DNA of 5,092 nt, from contig CAMFRJ010000126.1 in assembly GCA_945981915.1 (NCBI GenBank), positions 1 to 5,092 of the forward strand, in the 5' to 3' direction. Shown here piece after piece: positions 1 through 5,092 of the stretch. The notes under the pieces are model-generated. The model did no database searches. It saw nothing but the letters and a program-made list of their open reading frames with translations, and had not been told where the DNA came from. Position 1 is the stretch's first letter; each line of letters begins with the position of its first letter. A program made the translations under genes and the position numbers. Origin of the DNA: an uncultured Erysipelotrichaceae bacterium. Its GTDB lineage: Bacteria > Bacillota_I > Bacilli_A > Erysipelotrichales > Coprobacillaceae.

Positions 1-15
1 ATAAAATATATCGTG

Positions 16-21
16 TATAAT
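16..21 (+). promoter_or_regulatory. Probable -10 element of the glycyl radical enzyme operon
   Basis: The hexamer TATAAT is an exact match to the sigma-70/SigA -10 consensus. It is preceded directly by TG, without the single-base spacer of a true extended -10. It lies about 50 bases upstream of the first ATG, so transcription would start near base 28 and leave a leader of roughly 45 nt. The matching -35 box would fall just left of the window and cannot be inspected. In such AT-rich DNA a chance TATAAT is possible, which limits confidence. I see no convincing catabolite-repression (cre) site in the visible leader. Confidence 0.5.
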
Positions 22-58
22 AAAATTGTAGTAATAAAAAACAATAAAAATCAATACT

Positions 59-65
59 AAAGGAG
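59..65 (+). promoter_or_regulatory. Strong Shine-Dalgarno site for the glycyl radical enzyme
   Basis: AAAGGAG sits 7 bases before the ATG at 73, which is ideal spacing for a Firmicute ribosome binding site. It fixes the start codon of the first gene, and no better start exists in this frame nearby. Confidence 0.85.
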
Positions 66-72
66 AAGAATA

Positions 73-2427
73 ATGGATCATCTCAGACAAACAGAAAGAA
101 TCAGTATTTTAAAAGAAAAAATGCTTGATGCGCCAAGATATGCTTCTATTGAACAGGCATGTATCATTACTCGTGTTTATCAAGAAAATGAAGATCTTTC
201 TATTCCTAAAAAAAGAGCATTATCATTAAAAGCTGCTTTAGAAGAATTAGAAATTGGTGTTGAAGCTGAAGAGTTGATTGTTGGAAACCGTACCAAAGGT
301 GTTCGTTATGGTGTTGTATTTCCAGAAAGTGGTTGTTCATGGGTTAATCAGGAATTTGAAACATTACCAACTAGACCTCAAGATCAGTTTTTAGTCAAAG
401 AAGAAGATATTCATGAATTTAGAGAAAATATCTATCCATATTGGAATGGTCGTTCTATGGAAGATGTGATTAAAAATAACTATGGTCAAGAAATTAGTGC
501 GATGGCTAAGGTTGTCAAAATCAATCAAAAAGATCATGCACAAGGTCATATTTGTCCAGATTCAGCATTATGGCTAAAGTTAGGTGTTCAAGGTTTAAAA
601 GAAAAAGCACAAGAAAAATTAAAAAATTGTGCTGATGAGCAAAGAGAATTTTATGAATGTGTAGAGATTGTTTTAGATGGTGTAAGCCATTTTATGGTGA
701 GATATCATGATTATATCATGAATATGTTAGATTCTGTTGATTCAATTTATCATGATTCCTTAAAAGAAGTGGCTAGAATATGTTTAAAATTATCAATTCA
801 ACCACCTGAATCTTTTCATGAAGCGATACAATCTTTATGGTTTTTATTTGTTGTTTTACATATGGAATCAAATGCATCTTCTTTTTCTCCAGGAAGAATG
901 GATCAGTATCTATATGATTATTATCAAAGAGATATTGAACAAGGAAAGATTTCTAAGCAAGATGCATTAGAAATCTTAGAATGCTTATGGCTAAAGTTTA
1001 ATCAGATCGTTTATTTAAGAAATCAAAATAGTGCAAAATATTTTGCTGGATTTCCTATTGGTTTTAATGTTGCTATTGGTGGAGTAGATGAAAATGGGAA
1101 TGATACTTATAATGATTTATCATTATTGCTTTTAAAAGCACAATATCATTTAGGATTACCACAACCTAATCTATCGGTGAGATTAAATAAGAATTCTTCC
1201 CATGAATTGATGCAAGAAGCCATTAAAGTTGTCTCTCAAGGAAGCGGCATGCCACAATTCTTCAATGATGAAGCGATTATTCAAACAATGATCGATGATT
1301 TAAATATTGAAGAAAAAGATGCAAGAAATTATGCGATTGTTGGTTGTGTTGAATTAACAACACATGGAAATAACCTAGGTTGGTCAGATGCTGCGATGTT
1401 TAATTTGAATAAGGCTTTAGAATTAACTTTAAATCATGGTCAATGCTTATTGACTGGAAAACAGATTGGTCTTGATCTGGGAGATTTACAAACATATCAG
1501 ACATTTGAAGAATTAGAAAATGCTTTCCAAAAACAAATTGATTATTTTATTGATGAAATGATGAAAGCTGAAGTCATCGTAGAAAAAGCACATCAGGATT
1601 GTTTACCATCTGCCTTTTTATCAACAGTGATTGATGATTGCTTAGAAAAAGGATTAGATGTGACACGTGGTGGAGCAAAATATAATTTATCTGGTATCCA
1701 GATGATTCAAGTCGCTAACTTAGCTGATTCTTTAGCAGCTATTAAAAAATTGGTTTATGATGAACAGATGATCTCTCGCCAAGAATTACTAGAAGCATTA
1801 AAAGCTGATTTTAAAGGTCATGAAATTACACAGACAATGCTGTTAAATAAAGTACCAAAATATGGTAACGATGTGCAATGGGTTGATGATCTAGGTGCAA
1901 AATGGGCTGGATATTTTAGAGAAAAAATGAAAGAATATACGAATTATCGTGGAGGTCCATATCATACAGGAATGTATACTGTTTCTGCTCATGTGCCAAT
2001 GGGTGAAAATGTCGGGGCTTCCCCTGATGGAAGAAATGCCTTTACACCACTTGCTGATGGGGGTATGTCACCAGTTTATGGACGAGATATGCAAGGTCCA
2101 ACAGCCGTATTAAAATCTGTTTCGCGCATGAAAGATTCTTATACAACCAACGGTGGACTGTTAAATATGAAATTCTTACCTGAATTTTTTCAAAGTGAAA
2201 CAGGTATGTTAAAATTTGAAAATTTCTTAAGAGCTTTTGTTGATTTAGAAATACCACATATTCAATTTAATGTTGTAAGAAAAGAAGATCTTTTAGATGC
2301 AAAGATTCATCCTGAAAGACATAGATCATTGACGATTCGAGTTGCTGGTTATACAGCTTATTTTGTAGAACTTGCAGGAAAATTACAAGATGAGATTATT
2401 GAAAGAACTGCCTATGAAGACATCTAA
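73..2427 (+). CDS. Glycyl radical enzyme, PFL/glycerol-dehydratase family; likely C-O lyase acting on a sugar phosphate
   Basis: Seen: a full-length 784-residue protein, the usual size for this family, with the PFL-like barrel domain first (about 1-640) and the glycyl radical domain last. Gly759 in RVAGY near the C-terminus is the expected radical site. Cys425 and Glu427 in GCVE form the thiyl-radical loop, followed by Asp439 in GWSDAA. Other landmarks are QGH159ICPD, ESNASSFSPGR (265-275) and GASPDGR (648-654). Known: GCVE/GCIE loops mark dehydratase, lyase and eliminase members; pyruvate formate-lyase has Cys-Cys instead, so a formate acetyltransferase label would be wrong. Context: it is co-transcribed with its activase and a fructose-6-phosphate aldolase, as in E. 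coli ybiW-ybiY-fsaA. Ring opening of an anhydrohexitol-6-phosphate to 1-deoxy-fructose-6-phosphate is therefore the leading hypothesis. Odd: the Cys-loop continuation and NASS segment differ from YbiW as I recall it, so the substrate is uncertain. It is expected to be cytoplasmic (no signal peptide) and inactivated by oxygen. Confidence 0.95.
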   Translation: MDHLRQTERISILKEKMLDAPRYASIEQACIITRVYQENEDLSIPKKRALSLKAALEELEIGVEAEELIVGNRTKGVRYGVVFPESGCSWVNQEFETLPTRPQDQFLVKEEDIHEFRENIYPYWNGRSMEDVIKNNYGQEISAMAKVVKINQKDHAQGHICPDSALWLKLGVQGLKEKAQEKLKNCADEQREFYECVEIVLDGVSHFMVRYHDYIMNMLDSVDSIYHDSLKEVARICLKLSIQPPESFHEAIQSLWFLFVVLHMESNASSFSPGRMDQYLYDYYQRDIEQGKISKQDALEILECLWLKFNQIVYLRNQNSAKYFAGFPIGFNVAIGGVDENGNDTYNDLSLLLLKAQYHLGLPQPNLSVRLNKNSSHELMQEAIKVVSQGSGMPQFFNDEAIIQTMIDDLNIEEKDARNYAIVGCVELTTHGNNLGWSDAAMFNLNKALELTLNHGQCLLTGKQIGLDLGDLQTYQTFEELENAFQKQIDYFIDEMMKAEVIVEKAHQDCLPSAFLSTVIDDCLEKGLDVTRGGAKYNLSGIQMIQVANLADSLAAIKKLVYDEQMISRQELLEALKADFKGHEITQTMLLNKVPKYGNDVQWVDDLGAKWAGYFREKMKEYTNYRGGPYHTGMYTVSAHVPMGENVGASPDGRNAFTPLADGGMSPVYGRDMQGPTAVLKSVSRMKDSYTTNGGLLNMKFLPEFFQSETGMLKFENFLRAFVDLEIPHIQFNVVRKEDLLDAKIHPERHRSLTIRVAGYTAYFVELAGKLQDEIIERTAYEDI

Positions 2428-3322
2428 AGCACTTGTTTTTGATATCAAAAGATTTGCGATTCACGATGGACATGGATTAAGAACGACAGTTTTTTTTAAA
2501 GGATGTCCACTTCGTTGTCGTTGGTGTCAAAATCCTGAAGGTTTATCCAAAAGACAGAGACCAGTTTATTTTGAAAAAACATGCGTTCATTGTCAACGTT
2601 GTCGAGACTTCTCAGATTTGGTCATTTATACGCATGATAGACCATATTTCAATTATGCGAAAACGGATTATACAGATCTCATCAAAGCATGTCCTAGTGG
2701 TGCTATTTCTTATGATAGTCAACCATACAGTGTAGAAGAATTAATTGATAAAATAAAAGAAGATGAAGTCTTTTTCAAATATGGTGGAGGGGTTACTTTT
2801 TCTGGAGGAGAACCTTTAATGCAAGGGGATTTTCTACTTGAAGTTTTAAAAAGATGTCAAGAAGAAGGTATTCATACAGCAATTGAAACAACGTTATATG
2901 CTCCTCTAGAGTTCATAAAACAAGTTTTACCATATTTGGACCTCGTTTATGTTGACCTCAAAGAATTTGATGAAAAAAAACATCAGGAATATACAGGTGT
3001 TTCTTCAAAAATGATCAAAGAACATATACAATATATATTAGAGAGTACACATAGAGATAAGGTGATTATCAGGACTCCATTGATACCTTCAATGACTGCG
3101 ACTGATGACAATATAAAAGATATTGCAAATTATCTTGTTCATATTGATCCAGAAGTGAAATATGAGTTGCTGAATTATAACCCATTAGCTTCAGCAAAAT
3201 ATGAGCTTGTTGATTTACAATATGGTGTTGATAGGCAATATAAAATGTTTAATAAAAAACAAATGCAACATTTTTATGATATTGTTTATCAAACAGGATT
3301 AAAAAATTTAATTATTGAATAG
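2414..3322 (+). CDS. Glycyl-radical enzyme activating enzyme (radical SAM)
   Basis: This 302-residue protein should cleave S-adenosylmethionine with a [4Fe-4S] cluster and abstract hydrogen from Gly759 of the upstream enzyme. Seen: an N-terminal HDGHGLRTTVFFKGC segment runs into the radical-SAM motif C31-x3-C35-x2-C38 (CPLRCRWC). A cysteine-bearing insert follows (C57, C60, C63 and C93 in ACPSGA), then SGGEP (130-134) for SAM binding, ETTLYAP (158-164), DLKEFD and RTPLIP strands of the partial barrel. Many activases of this class carry two CxxCxxCxxxCP ferredoxin motifs. Here only four insert cysteines exist, spread as in E. coli YbiY from memory, which suggests at most one extra cluster. Start: ATG 2414 gives the family-typical short N-terminus and has a weak GAAAG site 8 bases upstream. 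TTG 2372 and ATG 2390 are in frame but would lengthen the overlap. It overlaps the upstream gene by 14 nt, implying translational coupling. Confidence 0.94.
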   Translation: MKTSKALVFDIKRFAIHDGHGLRTTVFFKGCPLRCRWCQNPEGLSKRQRPVYFEKTCVHCQRCRDFSDLVIYTHDRPYFNYAKTDYTDLIKACPSGAISYDSQPYSVEELIDKIKEDEVFFKYGGGVTFSGGEPLMQGDFLLEVLKRCQEEGIHTAIETTLYAPLEFIKQVLPYLDLVYVDLKEFDEKKHQEYTGVSSKMIKEHIQYILESTHRDKVIIRTPLIPSMTATDDNIKDIANYLVHIDPEVKYELLNYNPLASAKYELVDLQYGVDRQYKMFNKKQMQHFYDIVYQTGLKNLIIE

Positions 3323-3326
3323 GAGA
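3321..3326 (+). promoter_or_regulatory. Shine-Dalgarno site deciding the aldolase start
   Basis: AGGAGA overlaps the TAG stop of the activating enzyme (3320-3322) and lies 6 bases before ATG 3333. It selects that ATG over the in-frame TTG at 3315, which lies upstream of this site and would add six residues foreign to the family. Confidence 0.85.
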
Positions 3327-3332
3327 AAGAAC

Positions 3333-4013
3333 ATGGAATTTATTATTGATACAGTTAATTTAGAAGAAATTAAAGATGCAGTTGAACATATGCCAATTGT
3401 AGGAGTAACAAGTAATCCTTCAATCGTGAAAGCGACAAGCCCTCAAGATTTCTTTGGACATATGAGAGAAGTTCGCAAGATTATTGGAAAAGAAAGAAGC
3501 TTACACATTCAAGTGATTTCTAAAGATTGTGAAACAATCATCAAAGAAGCCCATCGTATCTTAGAAGAAATTGATGATCAGGTTTATATCAAGGTACCTG
3601 TTTCATATGAAGGAGTAAAAGCTATCAAAGCTTTAAAAGCAGAAGGAGTGAATGTTACTGCAACTGCAGTGTATGATTTGATGCAAGCTTATATGGCTTT
3701 AGCAGCTGGAGCTGATTATATCGCACCATATGTCAATAGAATTGGTAATTTGGGAAATGATCCGTTTGAATTAATTGATAATTTACAAACAAGAATTGTT
3801 AGTGATGGATATGATTGTAAGATTCTTGCAGCATCATTTAAAGGAGTACAACAAGTTAGAGATGCTTTCAACTATGGAGCAGAAGCGATTACTGCCCCAG
3901 TTGCTGTACTTAAACAAGTGTTTGCTAATCCAAGTATTGAAAAAGCCGTTGATGATTTCAATGCTGATTGGTATGCGATTTATGGCGAAGGAAAAGGTAT
4001 TTTAGATTTATAA
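3333..4013 (+). CDS. fsa: Fructose-6-phosphate aldolase (short transaldolase family)
   Basis: This 226-residue class I aldolase would cleave a 6-phosphorylated ketose (fructose-6-phosphate or 1-deoxy-fructose-6-phosphate) into glyceraldehyde-3-phosphate and dihydroxyacetone or hydroxyacetone through a lysine Schiff base. Seen: MEFIIDT with Asp6, GVTSNPSI (24-31), the Schiff-base Lys87 in VYIKVPV, Thr111, and APYVNRI with Tyr133. Alignment by eye to E. coli FsaA places Gln60 at FsaA Gln59 and Tyr133 at Tyr131. Known: those Gln and Tyr residues mark true Fsa, whereas transaldolases carry Glu and Phe there, so aldolase is favoured over pentose-phosphate transaldolase. Length agrees with FsaA (220), a (beta/alpha)8 barrel forming decamers. 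It starts 10 nt after the activase stop and is the last gene of the operon. It fits as the step consuming the glycyl radical enzyme product; the exact substrate is inferred. Confidence 0.93.
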   Translation: MEFIIDTVNLEEIKDAVEHMPIVGVTSNPSIVKATSPQDFFGHMREVRKIIGKERSLHIQVISKDCETIIKEAHRILEEIDDQVYIKVPVSYEGVKAIKALKAEGVNVTATAVYDLMQAYMALAAGADYIAPYVNRIGNLGNDPFELIDNLQTRIVSDGYDCKILAASFKGVQQVRDAFNYGAEAITAPVAVLKQVFANPSIEKAVDDFNADWYAIYGEGKGILDL

Positions 4014-4028
4014 TTCATGGTTAATCAA

Positions 4029-4060
4029 AAGGTCTCTTTGATAGAGACCTTATTTTCTTT
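4029..4060. terminator. Bidirectional rho-independent terminator between convergent genes
   Basis: AAGGTCTCT (4029-4037) pairs perfectly with AGAGACCTT (4043-4051) around a 5-base loop. On the plus strand it is followed by a T-rich run broken only by an A and a C (4052-4060), 15 bases after the aldolase stop. Read on the minus strand, the same stem is followed by TTGATTAA, a weaker U-tract. A-rich sequence lies upstream on that strand. The minus-strand gene's TAA stop (4050-4052) lies mostly inside the stem, so translating ribosomes could affect folding of that transcript. Confidence 0.85.
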
Positions 4061-5092
4061 GTGCTTTTTTCCTTTTTTTGATTTCATACATCATTGTATC
4101 TGCTTGCTTGATGGCTTCTTCAAATGTATGATCTAATGTTGACTGAAAACAACCAACACTAAGTGAAAGTTCAAAAGGATAATGTTGAGAATCATTGAAT
4201 ACTTTGAGCTTTTCTTCAAATGTATGTGCTAATGTTGTATTTTGACAACTTGTAATGATAATAAATTCATCACCCCCATAGCGCATAGCAAAATCACCTT
4301 GTGAAACTTCTTTGACCAATTGAGCAGCTTCTTTTAATGCAAAATCTCCCATTTCATGACCATGAATATCGTTGATTTCTTTCATATGATCCATATCAAT
4401 AAAGTAAATAAAAACACAACCATCTTTCTTTAAATAATCATTATAGATTTTTTTACCAAAGCGATCCATTCCAAAACGATTATAGAGATCTGTTAAAGAA
4501 TCTTTGACATACAAGTCTTCTAAACGCTGATTTAATAAACTTAACACATTTTCTTTTCTAACTCCTTCAATAGTAAGTCCCAATAGTTTTAAAAGTGTCG
4601 TCATATAATTCATGGAGATATTTTTAGAAAAACCATCAAATCCTAAATATCCAATGGCAACTCCATTATTACTTAAAGAGGCATATACCATACAACGAGA
4701 TTGGTATTTTTGAGGAAGCACCTCTTTTTTATGAAATGTTTCATAAATATGACATTCATCTGGTAATGATGAAGCATAAGTCATTGCCATTAAATACATT
4801 TTATCTGAATATTGTGTGACTTCTTGTGACATATAGTCCAGATAATCTGAATTGATCACAAGATAAATATTTTTATAACCAAAATTTTGCGATTCTTTTT
4901 CAAAGATATCAAGAATTTGATTTAAATGATTGACTTTTGCGAATTGAATTTCTAATCGTTCTGCTGATTCAAAAAAGCAATTACTATTATGTGTATAAGA
5001 AAGATATTCTTTCTTTAATTGATTATTATCTTTTTCACTTACTGGATAACCACAGCTGGCAGATTTGATGATCTGATAAGGACTATAAACTC
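4050..5092 (-). CDS. Sensor-GGDEF diguanylate cyclase, 5' end outside the window
   Basis: It likely makes cyclic di-GMP from two GTP. Seen: 346 residues are visible and the frame stays open to the right edge. GTG 4857-4859 is an in-frame valine rather than the start, since 77 further codons precede it without a stop. The visible part begins VYSPYQIIKSASCGY. Next comes a probable GAF-like region ending in VAIGYLGFDG, then a helical linker with EDLYVKDSLTDLYNR, then the GGDEF domain with FIDMDHMKEINDIHGHEMGD (metal and GTP residues) and an intact RYGGDEF (GGDEF at 4263-4277). The product-inhibition RxxD site appears lost: the position reads SQGD. From memory, a SCGC-like motif closes LacI/periplasmic-binding-like sensor domains in Firmicute AraC and GGDEF proteins, so a sugar-sensing domain may lie off the right edge (inference). 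The visible part shows no membrane segment. It converges on the operon and is not co-transcribed with it. Confidence 0.92.
   Translation of the reverse strand, partial: VYSPYQIIKSASCGYPVSEKDNNQLKKEYLSYTHNSNCFFESAERLEIQFAKVNHLNQILDIFEKESQNFGYKNIYLVINSDYLDYMSQEVTQYSDKMYLMAMTYASSLPDECHIYETFHKKEVLPQKYQSRCMVYASLSNNGVAIGYLGFDGFSKNISMNYMTTLLKLLGLTIEGVRKENVLSLLNQRLEDLYVKDSLTDLYNRFGMDRFGKKIYNDYLKKDGCVFIYFIDMDHMKEINDIHGHEMGDFALKEAAQLVKEVSQGDFAMRYGGDEFIIITSCQNTTLAHTFEEKLKVFNDSQHYPFELSLSVGCFQSTLDHTFEEAIKQADTMMYEIKKRKKAQRK

Noticed and set aside
25..45. ATTGT...ACAAT inverted repeat in the leader as a possible operator
   Set aside because: Five-base arms in very AT-rich sequence are expected by chance, and no known operator consensus fits.
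2042..2257. 71-codon open frame on the minus strand within the glycyl radical enzyme gene
   Set aside because: It lies wholly inside a strongly conserved coding region, has no recognisable domain and has no need of its own promoter; it is a shadow frame.
2372..2413. Upstream TTG/ATG starts for the activating enzyme
   Set aside because: They would add 8 to 14 residues outside the family consensus and deepen the overlap with the first gene without a better ribosome site.
3315..3332. TTG start for the aldolase
   Set aside because: The AGGAGA site lies downstream of this TTG and points to ATG 3333; the extra residues merely translate the ribosome binding site.
3775..4005. 76-codon plus-strand frame inside the aldolase gene
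   Set aside because: It overlaps the conserved C-terminal half of the aldolase in another frame and its product looks non-biological.
1..5092. CRISPR array, insertion sequence, tRNA/rRNA or selenocysteine signals
   Set aside because: No direct repeats, transposase frames, inverted terminal repeats, cloverleaf sequences or in-frame TGA codons were seen; the window is filled by four ordinary genes.

Overview
The window looks like chromosome from a low-GC, Gram-positive anaerobe. The DNA is AT-rich throughout, codons mostly end in A/T, Shine-Dalgarno sites are of the AGGAG type, and an oxygen-sensitive glycyl radical enzyme is present. The standard code reads every frame. The protein flavour (glycyl radical enzyme with short fructose-6-phosphate aldolase, and a sensor-GGDEF protein with a SCGY motif) suggests a gut Firmicute, possibly of the Erysipelotrichia/Coprobacillaceae type. 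That placement is inference, because no rRNA or marker gene is present.

Layout: bases 1-72 hold a perfect -10 hexamer and a strong Shine-Dalgarno site. A tight plus-strand operon follows: a 784-residue glycyl radical enzyme (73-2427), its radical-SAM activating enzyme (2414-3322, overlapping by 14 nt) and a fructose-6-phosphate-aldolase-type transaldolase (3333-4013, 10 nt further on). The operon ends in a 9-bp hairpin at 4029-4051. A converging minus-strand gene ends inside this hairpin, which probably terminates both sides. That gene (4050-5092, open at the right edge) encodes a GGDEF diguanylate cyclase. Its frame stays open for 77 residues upstream of the GTG at 4857-4859, so the gene starts outside the window. 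There is no stretch over 300 bases without a gene.

How the genes work together: the activating enzyme would install a glycyl radical on Gly759 of the large enzyme. That enzyme has a Cys425-Val-Glu427 loop typical of C-O-cleaving (dehydratase/lyase) members, not the Cys-Cys pair of pyruvate formate-lyase. Its product would go to the aldolase. The same trio occurs in E. coli (ybiW-ybiY-fsaA and pflD-pflC with fsaB). There, YbiW and PflD have been reported to open 1,5-anhydroglucitol-6-phosphate or 1,5-anhydromannitol-6-phosphate to 1-deoxy-fructose-6-phosphate, which Fsa splits into glyceraldehyde-3-phosphate and hydroxyacetone. The locus is therefore a candidate anhydrosugar-phosphate or related sugar-degradation operon. 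However, the enzyme's active-site loops differ from YbiW as I remember it: NASS replaces NGHS, and GWSDAA follows the Cys loop as in glycerol/propanediol dehydratases. The substrate may thus be different and undescribed. No transporter, kinase or GldA-like reductase is in view.
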